Shown here piece by piece: positions 8,070 to 16,735 of a DNA stretch of 64,000 nt. The first letter of the stretch is position 1; the number at the start of each line of letters is the position of its first letter. Source of the DNA: Sandaracinaceae bacterium. Lineage in GTDB: Bacteria; Myxococcota_A; Polyangia; Polyangiales; Sandaracinaceae. The stretch is from contig JACKEC010000016.1 in the NCBI GenBank assembly GCA_020633195.1, positions 682,001 through 746,000 on the forward strand, read 5' to 3'. Position numbers and translations under genes: made by a program. Under the pieces are notes generated by a model, which was given only the letters and a program-made list of their open reading frames with translations, was not told the origin of the DNA and did no database searches.

Positions 8070-11000
8070 TCAGCTACAGGGCGCGGCCTGGCATCCCGTG
8101 CCGGGGCAGCAGATGTCGCTGCCCGTGCACGCCGCCCCGCCGTTGCACTGGCAGGCGCCAGTCGAGCACGTCTCGCCCATCCGGCAGGCCATCCCGCACC
8201 CGAGGCAGTGCGCCGCGTCGCTCCCGCCGACGTCCTGGCAGCCCATCGCGCCGCAGCAGTCCGGGGTCGCGCCCATGCACACGGTCCCGCAGGCGCCGCA
8301 GTTGTTCACGTCGGTGCCGACGTTCGTGCAGCCGGTCGACGGGCAGCAGTCCGGCGTCCCGCCTCCGCAGGCGTCGGTGCCCGGCGTCATCCCGCCCATG
8401 CTCGGGCCGCAACGACAGCGGCTCCCGCTGCAGGTCTCCGCGCTGCCGGCGCCGCCGGTGCCGCACGAGGCGCCACAGGCCCCGCAGTTGGCCGGGTCGG
8501 TGGCGAGCGTGCTGCAGCCACCGTTGGACGGGCAGCAGGCCTGGCCGGCCGTGCACGCGTCCGCGCCGCCGCCGGCGCCCATGCTGGGCCCGCACCGGCA
8601 GATGCCCGAGCTGCACGTCTCCGCCGTCCCGCCAGTGCCGCCGCCACCGCACGACAGCCCACACCCACCGCAGTGCGCGGGGTCGTTGTTCGTGTTGCGA
8701 CAGCCGGCCGGCGAGCAGCAGGTCGTGCCGCCGCCGCACATCGACATTCCGTCGCAGCCGCTGCAGGAGCTGCCCATGCAGCTCGTGCCGCCGGTGCACA
8801 TCATCCCGCACATGCCGCAGTTGTTGTTGTCGCTGGTCAGGTCGCGGCAGCCCACGCCGGGACAGCAGGTAGGCGTCCCGGGGCACGCGGAGCCACCGCC
8901 GACCGAGCCCATCGTGCCGGCGCAGGTGCAGCGGCCGCCCGAGCACATCTCGCCCGCGCCGCAGGTGACGCCGCAGCCGCCGCAGTTGTTGACGTCGGTC
9001 ATCATGTCGACGCAGTTCCCGCTGCCGGGGCAGCAGGTCTGACCGACCGCGCAGGCGCGCCCGCTGCCGGACATGCCGGTGACGGGGCCGCAAGTGCAGG
9101 CGCCCGCGGCGCACATCTCGTTCATCTGACAGGAGATGCCGCAGCCGCCGCAGTGGGCGGTGCTCGTGCCCATCGTGTTCCGGCAGCCCGCCGCGCCGCA
9201 GCACACCTGACCGCCCGTGCACGCCGCCCCGCCGTTGCAGCGGCACGTGCCCGTGGTGCACGTCTCGCCCGCGCCGCAGTCCCGGCCGCAGCCGCCGCAG
9301 TTCGTGACGTCCGTGTTGGTGTTCACGCAACCGCCGTCGCCGGGGCAGCAGGTGTTCGACCCGCTGCAGCGCAGCCCGCCGTCGCAGCGGCAGCTCCACG
9401 GGCCGGTGCCGAAGCACGTCTCGTTGCCCCCGCACGCGTCGCCGCAGTCGGAGCAGTTCGTGACCGTGCCGAGCGGCCGGCACGAGCCGCTGCAGCAGCG
9501 CTGGCCCGGGCAGGCCGTGCCCCGGCCGACCCCGCCGTCGGATCCGCCGCAGGCGCAGGCCCCCGCGGCATTGCACGACTCGTTGACGCCGCACGTCGCG
9601 CCGCAGGCGCCACAGTTGCTGGTCGAGAACGGGATCTCGCAGTACGGAGAGCCCACCGTGCAGTCGAGGCGGCGCGGGTTGCAGGAGCACGCGCGCGCCG
9701 TGCAGGCCGCGTTGGCGCCGCAGTCGTTGCCGCACGCGCCGCAGTTCGTGTTGGTGTCGATGCTGACTTCGCACCCGTTCGACGGGACGCCGTCGCAGTC
9801 GGCCCAGCCGTCGTCGCAGGTCTGGATCACGCAGCGCCCGCTCGTGTTGCAGCGCGGGGTGGCGTGGGCGAGGTTGCACCGGTCGCCGCAGGAGGCGCAG
9901 TTCATCACCGTGCCCAGCGGGGTCTCGCACCCGTCCGAGTCGCTGCCGTTGCAGTCGGCGACGCCGGTCCCGCAGGCCGCGATCTCGCAGACGCGACCCA
10001 TGCACGTCGCGGTCGCGCCCGACAGGCTGCAGGTCATCCCGCACCCGTTGCAGTGAGCGAGCGAGCGGAGGTTGCCCTCGCAGCCGTTGCCGACGAGCCC
10101 GTCGCAGTTGTCCCAGTCCACGTCGCACGTGGCGATCGTGCAAGAGCCGCCGACGCATTGGCCGGTCGAGTGATCGGGGGCGCAGCGACGCCCGCAGCGA
10201 CCGCAGTGCGCCAGCGTGGTCTGCAGGTTGGTCTCGCAGCCGTCCCCGCCGGTGCCAATGTCGCCGTTGCAGTCGTCGAGGTTCGGCGTCGCCGGGTCGC
10301 ACTGGCAGATCCGGTCGTTGCAGACCGTGTTCGGTCCGCAGACCACGCCGCAGCCGCCGCAGTTGTTCGCGTCGACGGTGACGACGCGGCAGGCGCCGTC
10401 GCAGCAGACGTTGGCCTCGGATCCGCCGACCCCGGCCGGCTCGGGGCAGGCCTGGTCGCCGAGCGCCGCGCCGACGACGCCGCCGCAGCCGCAGCGGCCG
10501 CCGACGCACATCTCGCCGTTGCCGCACTGCACGCCGCAGCCGCCGCAGTTCATGGGGTCGTTGTCGATGTCCTGGCAGCCGTCGCTGCAGCAGGTGGGGT
10601 TGTCGCCGAAGGCGCAGGGGCCCGGGTCGCCGAGCTCCTCCGCGCAGTCGCAGACGCCGCCCACGCAGACGTTGGCCGCGGCGCCGAAGGTGTCGGCGCA
10701 GTTGAAGCGGCACCGACCGCAGTGCGCGATGTCGGTGGCGAACGTGATCGGCGCGCCCTCGGCGCAGCCCATCGTCATCGTGGCGTCGAGCACCTCGTCG
10801 ACCGCGCCGTTGCAGTCGTCGTCGACCCCGTTGCAGGTCTCCATCACGTCGGGGTTGATCGCCGCGTTGCCCTCGCACCCGGCGGGCTCGACGAACCCGT
10901 CACCGTCGGTGTCCGCGGCCGCCGGGCAGGCGACGTCCTCGCCGTCCACGCAGCTCTGCGCGACGCCGTCGCCGCACCGCTCGATGACCGGATCGCCCGG

Positions 11001-12260
11001 GTCGTGGGTGTAGGCGAGGCGGTCCATGTCGTTGCAGTCGCGCGGCGCGACCTGCCCGTCGCCGTCCATGTCGCCGGCGGGGCAGCCCTCGTCGACCATG
11101 CCGTTCAGGTTGTCGTCGATGCCGTTGCCGCAGCGCTCCGGCTCCTCGGGGCTGATGCCCGAGTCGCAGTCGTACTGCGGCTCCTCGCAGGGCCGCCCGG
11201 CGATCTCCATCCCGCAGACCGACACGCCGTCGCCGTCGAAGTCGGGCCCGAGGCACTCGCCGATCTCGTTCTGGGCGCGGTTGCAGTTGTTGTCGATGCC
11301 GTCGAAGCAGATCTCGTCGGCGCCCGGGTTCACCGAGCGCGGATCCACGGCGGCGGGATCGCAGGGCGGATCCTGGCGCAGGCAGTCATCGGCCACGTCG
11401 ATGCAGTCGCCGGTCCGCTCGAACGTGTCCGGGTCGATGCACTGGGTGTAGCCGTCGCCGTCCGCGTCGCAGCAGGCGTCCACCCCGTCGCAGTCCTGGT
11501 CGACGCCGTCGAGGCAGACGTCCACGGCCCGCGGGTTGATCGTCGGGTCGTTGTCGTTGCAGTCGCAGTTGATCGTGGTGCCCTCGGGGCACGCGTCGAC
11601 GCCGTCCCCGTCGTTGTCGATGCAGGCCTCGTCGATGTCGCCGTCGCAGTCCTCGTCGATGCCGTTCTGGCAGATGAACGCGGCGCCGGGGTGGATGCGG
11701 CTGCCGCCCGGATCCGGCGGGTCGACCGTGTCGTCTCGAGGCGTGTCGTTGCAGTCGGCGGCGAGCTCGGTCGGACACACGAAGGTGTCGGTCGACGTGC
11801 AGGGGCGGCCGTCGGTGTCGCCGGCCACGGGCTCGCGGCACGCGATCGCCGGGTCGCTCAGGAACGTGTCGCGGTCGGCGTCGAGCGCGCCGAGGTCGGT
11901 GAGGACCACCGAGTCCTGGACCACCCCGCTCACGCCGTAGCAGCGCGTGGCCACGAGCCTGCGCCCGTCACCCGTCGAGGCGGTGAGGTGGACGAGCGCG
12001 GTGGCCGGCCCGGGCAGGCGGATGGCGACGCGGATCGGATCGTTGAGGAGGTCCGTGGGCTGACGGGCCGGGCGGAAGGGCGTGGCCGGCGCGGGGAAGG
12101 GCGGCCCGAGCCCCTCGAGCGAGATGACGGTCACGTCGAGCTGCGCGACCGGGGCCTGCGAGTAGACCTCGATCAGGACGACGTGATCACTCGACTCGCA
12201 GCCGCCGAAGACCAGCGGTGCCAGCAAGAAGAGGGAAAGGAAGCGCCGTACGATCCGCAC
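8070..12260 (-). CDS. Giant Cys-rich lipoprotein with MopE-type and tandem Cys repeats
   Basis: This 1396-residue secreted lipoprotein has a signal ending in VFGGC (Cys 21) and a short beta domain. Residues of about 150-480 carry MopE-type metal-binding blocks (CNDNDPTINPRAVDVC, DGVDQDCDG, DGIDNNCN, GNGIDDNLNG). From there to the C-terminus I count 17 tandem Cys-rich repeats with a core like NCGGCGVQCGNGEMCVGGRC, each having about six to eight Cys. MopE-type motifs are associated with copper-binding secreted proteins. The repeats would form a disulfide-stabilised rod outside the cell. It lies 123 bp downstream of another lipoprotein gene on the same strand. Function is unknown; adhesion or metal binding is inferred. 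Confidence 0.9.
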   Translation of the reverse strand: MRIVRRFLSLFLLAPLVFGGCESSDHVVLIEVYSQAPVAQLDVTVISLEGLGPPFPAPATPFRPARQPTDLLNDPIRVAIRLPGPATALVHLTASTGDGRRLVATRCYGVSGVVQDSVVLTDLGALDADRDTFLSDPAIACREPVAGDTDGRPCTSTDTFVCPTELAADCNDTPRDDTVDPPDPGGSRIHPGAAFICQNGIDEDCDGDIDEACIDNDGDGVDACPEGTTINCDCNDNDPTINPRAVDVCLDGVDQDCDGVDACCDADGDGYTQCIDPDTFERTGDCIDVADDCLRQDPPCDPAAVDPRSVNPGADEICFDGIDNNCNRAQNEIGECLGPDFDGDGVSVCGMEIAGRPCEEPQYDCDSGISPEEPERCGNGIDDNLNGMVDEGCPAGDMDGDGQVAPRDCNDMDRLAYTHDPGDPVIERCGDGVAQSCVDGEDVACPAAADTDGDGFVEPAGCEGNAAINPDVMETCNGVDDDCNGAVDEVLDATMTMGCAEGAPITFATDIAHCGRCRFNCADTFGAAANVCVGGVCDCAEELGDPGPCAFGDNPTCCSDGCQDIDNDPMNCGGCGVQCGNGEMCVGGRCGCGGVVGAALGDQACPEPAGVGGSEANVCCDGACRVVTVDANNCGGCGVVCGPNTVCNDRICQCDPATPNLDDCNGDIGTGGDGCETNLQTTLAHCGRCGRRCAPDHSTGQCVGGSCTIATCDVDWDNCDGLVGNGCEGNLRSLAHCNGCGMTCSLSGATATCMGRVCEIAACGTGVADCNGSDSDGCETPLGTVMNCASCGDRCNLAHATPRCNTSGRCVIQTCDDGWADCDGVPSNGCEVSIDTNTNCGACGNDCGANAACTARACSCNPRRLDCTVGSPYCEIPFSTSNCGACGATCGVNESCNAAGACACGGSDGGVGRGTACPGQRCCSGSCRPLGTVTNCSDCGDACGGNETCFGTGPWSCRCDGGLRCSGSNTCCPGDGGCVNTNTDVTNCGGCGRDCGAGETCTTGTCRCNGGAACTGGQVCCGAAGCRNTMGTSTAHCGGCGISCQMNEMCAAGACTCGPVTGMSGSGRACAVGQTCCPGSGNCVDMMTDVNNCGGCGVTCGAGEMCSGGRCTCAGTMGSVGGGSACPGTPTCCPGVGCRDLTSDNNNCGMCGMMCTGGTSCMGSSCSGCDGMSMCGGGTTCCSPAGCRNTNNDPAHCGGCGLSCGGGGTGGTAETCSSGICRCGPSMGAGGGADACTAGQACCPSNGGCSTLATDPANCGACGASCGTGGAGSAETCSGSRCRCGPSMGGMTPGTDACGGGTPDCCPSTGCTNVGTDVNNCGACGTVCMGATPDCCGAMGCQDVGGSDAAHCLGCGMACRMGETCSTGACQCNGGAACTGSDICCPGTGCQAAPCS

Positions 12261-12383
12261 TCCGCGGAGAGCATATCACCGCGCTCGTACGCAATGCAGC
12301 GTGGCGTTCGTACCGATCTCGAAAACGAGTCGGGGGGAGGAGTCGGGGGCCTGGACCCTACGCGAGCCGAGGAGCCAGCTGGC

Positions 12384-12560
12384 TCAGCCCGCGTCAGTGC
12401 CAGCGTCCGTGCCCGCGTCGGTGCCCGCGTCCGTGCCCGCGTCCGTGCCCGCGTCGCTGCCCGCGTCCGAACCGGCGTCGGTGCCCCCGTCCGAACCCGC
12501 GTCCGTGTCCGGGCCCGCGTCGGTTCCCGGGCCCGCGTCCACGCCCGGGCCCGCGTCCGT
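12384..12560 (-). repeat. Short in-frame tandem repeat coding for (T/S)DAG units
   Basis: The 3' end of the lipoprotein gene is a tandem array of 12-bp units coding for Thr/Ser-Asp-Ala-Gly. The units are near-identical toward the stop and degenerate toward the gene body. Units of 12 bp keep the frame, so changes in copy number would lengthen or shorten the tail without disrupting the gene. Confidence 0.75.
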
Positions 12561-13025
12561 GGGCGGCGGCGGGGGGCCGGCGTCCACGTCGGGGCCGACG
12601 CACGTGCCGGCTCCGTCACACACGGAGCGGCCCGTGCAGAGCGAGCGGTCTCGCAGGCGCGTGAGCTGCACCTCGAGATCGCCGCTCCCCGTCGGCTCGA
12701 GCAGGACGCGGCTGCAGCCCACGGCCAGGATGCTGCAGTCGTTCCCGATGGCTCGGGCCCACAGCCCGTGGGCTCCGTGCGGAGCGTCCACCGAGGGGAT
12801 GGGTCCGCCCGCGGGCGTCAGCCGCGCCGTCCAGTCGAACGTCGTGGGGGCGACGCCGGTCGCGACGACCTCCTCCACGCAGCGATCGACGAGCCAGACG
12901 TCCACGTACGCCGCTTGGTCGCGGAGGGGGTCCGAGGCGAAGGTCGCGACCACGCGGTAGTCCGCGGTGCATCCGATCGACGCCGCCCCGAGGAGAACCA
13001 CCGCCCACACGGACCACCGAGTCAT
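12384..13025 (-). CDS. Lipoprotein with C-terminal (Thr-Asp-Ala-Gly)n tail
   Basis: The product is 213 residues. The signal is classic: MTRWSVWAVVLLGAASIGC, with the lipidated Cys at 19. A beta-rich body (YRVVATFASDPLRDQAAYVDVWLV) carries several Cys residues. From about residue 148 to the end the sequence is a low-complexity tail, first PPPPPTDAGPGVDAG, then TDAG/SDAG units. Such DAG tracts normally act as linkers after a lipobox; here the tract is C-terminal and ends the protein. The ATG at 13025 is chosen for the signal peptide; the ATG at 13040 would add five residues. It lies upstream of the giant Cys-rich lipoprotein and may be cotranscribed with it. Confidence 0.82.
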   Translation of the reverse strand: MTRWSVWAVVLLGAASIGCTADYRVVATFASDPLRDQAAYVDVWLVDRCVEEVVATGVAPTTFDWTARLTPAGGPIPSVDAPHGAHGLWARAIGNDCSILAVGCSRVLLEPTGSGDLEVQLTRLRDRSLCTGRSVCDGAGTCVGPDVDAGPPPPPTDAGPGVDAGPGTDAGPDTDAGSDGGTDAGSDAGSDAGTDAGTDAGTDAGTDAGTDAG

Positions 13026-13147
13026 TCCACCCCCCGACATCCCCTCGGCCGCGCAGCCTCCGAGGGACCGCCACCCGCCACCGCATCGAGCACGGCGGGA
13101 TCGTATCAGAGCACACGCCCCGCGTGGACGCATGGCATGATGGCGGC

Positions 13148-13903
13148 GTGCGGGGGGTACTGACCATCCTGGGTGCCTTGGCGCTGATGGCGTCGGCGAG
13201 CCACGCGAGCGCGCAGGCCGCGCTCGACGAAGGACGCGCGCTCTGGGCCGAGGCGGACTACGAACAGGCGGCCGCCGTCTTCGACGCCGTGCTCGCGGAT
13301 CCGAGCTCGGACCATCGAGCGATCTTGCAGTCGCATCGATACCTCTTCGCGATCCGGTCCGTCTTGGGCGATCCGGCCGCCGCCGAGCGTCACGGGCGCG
13401 CGGCGCTCGCGCTGAACCCGAACGTCACGCCGCCGGACGGCGCCGAGCAGCTCGCGGGCGCGCTCGAGGCGCTGCGATCCGCGACCCACCCGGTGCGGCT
13501 GCTGCTGACCTACGAGACCGAGCGGCGACATGCGAGGGTGCGCCTGCTCGACGACGCCGGGCTCGTCGAGACGCTCACCCTGCGCTGCGTCCACGGCGCC
13601 TGGTCGGACGTGGCCGAGGGGCCGTCGCCGGATCTCGAGCTCGCCATCGCGCCCGAGGTGGGCGGAGAGCTCGGCTGCAACGCGACCGCGCGGACGGCGT
13701 CGCGCGCCCTGCTCCTCGAGGGGCAGGACGCCTTCACGCTGCCTCCGCCCGACCCCGACGCGGGCCGTGACGACCCCTTGATCATCGCCCTCGGGATCGG
13801 CGGCGCGCTCCTCGCCGTGGCCGCCCTCGTCGCGATCGTCGTCGGCGTCACCGTCAGCACCCCCGTCGTCCTCGGCGCCTGCGTCGACGGCTGGAGCTGC
13901 TGA
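13148..13903 (+). CDS. TPR-like secreted protein with C-terminal membrane anchor
   Basis: About 251 residues from the GTG at 13148. The signal peptide is GVLTILGALALMASASHASAQA. Residues of about 25-105 form helical hairpins resembling tetratricopeptide repeats (ALDEGRALWAEADYEQAAAVFDAVL). A beta-rich segment follows, then a single transmembrane helix near the C-terminus (ALGIGGALLAVAALVAIVVGV), and the protein ends in CVDGWSC. A GTG at 13124 is an alternative start but would push the signal inward. The same plan, TPR-like domain plus membrane helices, is seen in the gene at 30584-31405. Divergent from the DAG-tail lipoprotein. Function unknown. Confidence 0.8.
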   Translation: MRGVLTILGALALMASASHASAQAALDEGRALWAEADYEQAAAVFDAVLADPSSDHRAILQSHRYLFAIRSVLGDPAAAERHGRAALALNPNVTPPDGAEQLAGALEALRSATHPVRLLLTYETERRHARVRLLDDAGLVETLTLRCVHGAWSDVAEGPSPDLELAIAPEVGGELGCNATARTASRALLLEGQDAFTLPPPDPDAGRDDPLIIALGIGGALLAVAALVAIVVGVTVSTPVVLGACVDGWSC

Positions 13904-13962
13904 GCCCACCTAGGCATGGGGACGGGTGGGCGCATCTCGGTGGCGCGTGCCACAGTCCGGGC

Positions 13963-14130
13963 ATGGGCGGCGGATGGTTCGGCTACGTCGTGTCGATCGC
14001 GGGGTGCGGCGTGACGCTCGCGCTCATCGCCGCCTCGACGGCGGTCCTCTACGCCTACGCTCGTACCCGCGGTGGCCGCGGGCCCAGGGTGCGCGTCACC
14101 AGCGTCTCCGACGCTCGGGAAGAGCGCTGA
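13963..14130 (+). CDS. Small single-pass membrane protein
   Basis: A 55-residue frame starts at the ATG at 13963 (MGGGWFGYVVSIAGCGVTLA), continues through a hydrophobic helix of about 25 residues, and ends in an Arg-rich, positively charged tail (ARTRGGRGPRVRVTS) finishing at the TGA at 14128-14130. The hydrophobic helix followed by basic residues fits an N-out/C-in anchor. It sits between the TPR-like gene and mutS2, all in the same direction, with 30 bp to mutS2. No family is recognised. The gene is below normal prediction cut-offs, so its reality rests on composition and spacing. Confidence 0.6.
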   Translation: MGGGWFGYVVSIAGCGVTLALIAASTAVLYAYARTRGGRGPRVRVTSVSDAREER

Positions 14131-14160
14131 GCGTGCTAGGCTGACGGCTCGATCCTCGGG

Positions 14161-16563
14161 ATGAGCGAGCGACCTTCGGACGGCCTGGAGAAGGCCCTTC
14201 ACGATCTCTCCTGGGATCGTGTGATCGAGGCGGTCGCGAGTCGCTGCAAGGGTCCCCTCGGAGAGCGGCTCGAGGAGCTCGAGCTCGCCGAGACCTTCGA
14301 GGCCGCGGCCGTCGCGCTGCGCGAGACCGCCGAGGCGCGGCGCCTGATCGACCTGGCCGATCCGCTCCCGCTCGATGGCATCCGCGACATCGGTCGCTCC
14401 CTCGACAGGCTCGAGCGGCAGGGAGCCCTCGACGGCCCCGAGCTCCGCGCCATCGCGTCCACGCTCGGCGCCGCCCGCGTGCTCCGCCGCTACCTCGCTC
14501 GCCATCGCGCCGACGCGCCCGGGCTGCGCGACGCGTGCAGCACCGACCCCACGCTCGACGACCTGCAGGAAGAGCTCACGCGCGCGATCGAGCCCGACGG
14601 CACGCTCGCCGATGGCGCGAGCCAGGAGCTCGGCCGCCTCCGCACCGAGGTCGCGAACCTGCGCGCGCGGATCGTGTCGCGGCTCGAGCAGCTCCTCGTC
14701 CAGCACGCCGACATCGTCCAGGACCGCTTCCACACGCTGCGCGAGGGGCGCTACGTCATCCCCATCCGCACCGACGCGCACGAGAAGCTGCAAGGCATCG
14801 TGCACGGTACGAGCGGGAGCGGCGCGACGGTGTTCGTCGAGCCCCGCGCGGTGGTGAGCCAGGGCAACCGCCTGAAGATGGCGCAGGGCGAGCTCGAGCG
14901 AGAGGTCGCGCGCATCCTCGGCATCCTCGGGGGCCGCGTCCGAGAGCGCCTCGCGGAGGTCCGCGTCGCCGTCGCCGCCCTCGACCGCGCCGACCTGCGG
15001 AACGCGGGCGCGCGGCTGGCGCTCGATCTCGGCGGCGTGATCCCCGAGCTCACCCGCGAGACGCGCGTCGAGCTGCGCAACGCCAAGCACCCGTTCCTCG
15101 TGCTCGACGGAGTGGACGTCGTGGCGAACGACATCGAGCTCGCGTCGGGCCGCGCGCTGATCCTCTCGGGGCCGAACGCCGGCGGCAAGACGGTCACCCT
15201 CAAGGTGCTCGGCCTCGCCGCGCTCATGGTGCGCGCGGGGCTCCCCGTGGCGGCCGACGAGGGCAGCCGAGTCGGGTTCCTGTCGCCGGTGCTCACGGAC
15301 ATCGGCGACGACCAGTCGATCCAGAAGAACCTCTCGACCTTCTCGGCGCACGTCACCAACCTCGTCCGCGTGATCGAGGCCGCGGGGCCGCAGTCGCTCG
15401 TGCTCCTCGACGAGATCGCGACGGGCACCGACCCGAACGAGGGCGCGGCGCTGGCCTGCGCGCTGATCGACGCGCTCTGCAAGGGCGGCGCGGCGGTCGC
15501 GGTCACCACGCACTACGAGCGGCTCAAGGCGATGGCGGTCGAGGACGACCGCCTCGAGAACGCCTCCGTCGGCTTCGACGTCGCGAGGATGGCGCCGACG
15601 TTCCGCGTCCGCGACGGCGTGCCCGGCAGCTCGAGCGCGCTCCGGGTCGCGCGCCGCTTCGGCATGCCCACGGACATCATCGACAAGGCCCTCGGCCTCG
15701 TCTCGGAGCAGAGCCGCAGCTTCGACGCGCTCGTCCGGCAGCTCGAGGAGCGCTTCGAGTCCCTCGAGCGGCTGCGCGAGGAGGCCGACGCCGAGCGCCG
15801 CGAGGCGCGCCGCGTCCGCGAGGAGGCCGAGCGAGAGCTCGCCGCGGTGGCGGAGCGCGACAAGAAGAAGCTCGGCGTCGAGGCGGAGAAGGTCCTCGCG
15901 GAGCTGCGGTCGGCGAGGGCCGAGCTGAAGGAGGCGCGGCGCCAGCTCCGGCAGGCCCCGACGCAGGACGAGGCGAGCCTCCGCTCCATCCGGGAGCACC
16001 TCGATCGCGCGCAGGGGGCGGTCCCCGACGCGGTGCGGCCCGTCCCCGAGGCGCTGCCCGAGGTGGCCCTGGGCGACCGGGTCGACGAGGCCTCGCTCAC
16101 GGTGGGGCAGCGCGTCTACGTGCCGCGCCTGCGGACCGAGGTCACCGTCTTCGAGATGCCCAGCAAGGGCCGGGTCCGCGTCGCGTCGGGCCCCGTGAAG
16201 CTCTGGGTCACCGTCGCGGAGCTGCACCGCGTCGGCCTCCCCGCGGAGGCGCCCAAGCCGAGCCCCCCGCCCGCACCGGAGACCCCCGCGGAGGTCCGCG
16301 TGCGCCCGCCCGACCCGGACAACACCCTCGACGTGCGCGGCATGCGCGTCGACGACGCGCTCTCGATGGCCGAGTCCTTCCTCGACCGCCTGTTCGGTCG
16401 CTCCGAGGTCGTCGGCTACATCCTCCACGGCATCGGCTCGGGCGCGCTGCGCGACGCGATCCGCGAGCACCTCGACGCCCACGCCGGCCAGTACGTCGCC
16501 CGCACCCGCGGCGGCACCTCCGACGAAGGCGGCGACCGCCTCACCGTCGTCTACCTGAAGTAG
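14161..16563 (+). CDS. mutS2: MutS2 family ATPase/endonuclease
   Basis: An 800-residue MutS2, the usual length. It has an N-terminal coiled core and clamp region, then the MutS-type ATPase: Walker A GPNAGGKTVTLK around residues 337-348, Walker B LVLLDEIATGTDP around 412-424, and the downstream TTHYERLKAMA block. A long charged coiled coil (EADAERREARRVREEAERE) follows. The C-terminal Smr nuclease domain covers about residues 720-800, with LDVRGMRVDDAL and the YILHGIGSGALRDAIREHL signature. MutS2 suppresses homologous recombination and rescues collided ribosomes in species studied. It borders the left end of the island; two hairpins and the dif-like repeat follow its stop. Confidence 0.97.
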   Translation: MSERPSDGLEKALHDLSWDRVIEAVASRCKGPLGERLEELELAETFEAAAVALRETAEARRLIDLADPLPLDGIRDIGRSLDRLERQGALDGPELRAIASTLGAARVLRRYLARHRADAPGLRDACSTDPTLDDLQEELTRAIEPDGTLADGASQELGRLRTEVANLRARIVSRLEQLLVQHADIVQDRFHTLREGRYVIPIRTDAHEKLQGIVHGTSGSGATVFVEPRAVVSQGNRLKMAQGELEREVARILGILGGRVRERLAEVRVAVAALDRADLRNAGARLALDLGGVIPELTRETRVELRNAKHPFLVLDGVDVVANDIELASGRALILSGPNAGGKTVTLKVLGLAALMVRAGLPVAADEGSRVGFLSPVLTDIGDDQSIQKNLSTFSAHVTNLVRVIEAAGPQSLVLLDEIATGTDPNEGAALACALIDALCKGGAAVAVTTHYERLKAMAVEDDRLENASVGFDVARMAPTFRVRDGVPGSSSALRVARRFGMPTDIIDKALGLVSEQSRSFDALVRQLEERFESLERLREEADAERREARRVREEAERELAAVAERDKKKLGVEAEKVLAELRSARAELKEARRQLRQAPTQDEASLRSIREHLDRAQGAVPDAVRPVPEALPEVALGDRVDEASLTVGQRVYVPRLRTEVTVFEMPSKGRVRVASGPVKLWVTVAELHRVGLPAEAPKPSPPPAPETPAEVRVRPPDPDNTLDVRGMRVDDALSMAESFLDRLFGRSEVVGYILHGIGSGALRDAIREHLDAHAGQYVARTRGGTSDEGGDRLTVVYLK

Positions 16564-16569
16564 CTCCGG

Positions 16570-16586
16570 GGGTTTGGAACAAACCC
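16570..16586 (+). terminator. Hairpin after mutS2
   Basis: Six-bp stem GGGTTT/AAACCC with a 5-nt loop, 7 nt after the mutS2 stop. There is no T-run, so termination is only suggested. Confidence 0.45.
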
Positions 16587-16598
16587 TCTAGAAATCGA

Positions 16599-16631
16599 GA
16601 CCAGCCCATCGCGTAGCGATGGGCGTTGGTC
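16599..16631 (+). repeat. Palindromic element (REP-like) downstream of mutS2
   Basis: Near-perfect inverted repeat built around CCCATCGC-GTA-GCGATGGG, extending outward to GACCA/TGGTC with one mismatch. It resembles the two CCAGCCC...GGGCTGG palindromes at 39479-39565, so it may belong to a dispersed palindromic family as well as acting as a terminator. Confidence 0.55.
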
Positions 16632-16691
16632 GCGTCGACTGCTTCGCAGAAGCTAATTCATGTAAACTAAGTTGACGAGCTGTGGCAGCCA
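16632..16691 (+). repeat. Left copy of 60-bp direct repeat bounding the island
   Basis: This 60-bp stretch recurs at 27338-27397 in the same orientation with 54 of 60 positions identical. The outer 9 bp (GCGTCGACT) and the right 23 bp (AAGTTGACGAG... to GGCAGCCA) are identical; all six mismatches fall in the central 28-bp dif-like core. The two copies enclose only accessory-type genes. GTCGACT and AGTTGAC at the edges of the core are imperfect inverted repeats. Confidence 0.85.
16641..16668 (+). other. dif-like XerC/XerD recombination site (left)
   Basis: The 28 bp divide as 11+6+11: XerC-like arm GCTTCGCAGAA, centre GCTAAT, XerD-like arm TCATGTAAACT. Compared from memory with E. coli dif (XerC arm GGTGCGCATAA, XerD arm TTATGTTAAAT) and B. 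subtilis dif (XerD arm TTATGTAAACT), the right arm matches the Bacillus arm at 10 of 11 positions, and the left arm shares the CGCA-AA core. It lies 78 bp past mutS2. It may be the chromosomal dif or an element-borne copy. Confirmation needs a genome-wide dif search. Confidence 0.6.
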
Positions 16692-16735
16692 CAGGCCGTT
16701 CATGTGTACTATCCGCATGATTGTCGAAGTGGACG

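Noticed and set aside
7890..13163. 1757-codon plus-strand frame opposite the Cys-rich lipoprotein
   Set aside because: Ala/Arg/Val-rich shadow; the minus-strand frame has a lipobox and 17 regular Cys repeats.
16632..16691. Integron attC (59-base element) reading of the 60-bp repeat
   Set aside because: The length and the inverted repeats suggested attC, but neither GTTRRRY nor RYYYAAC core boxes are present, and no integron integrase gene is in the window. The dif-like reading fits better.
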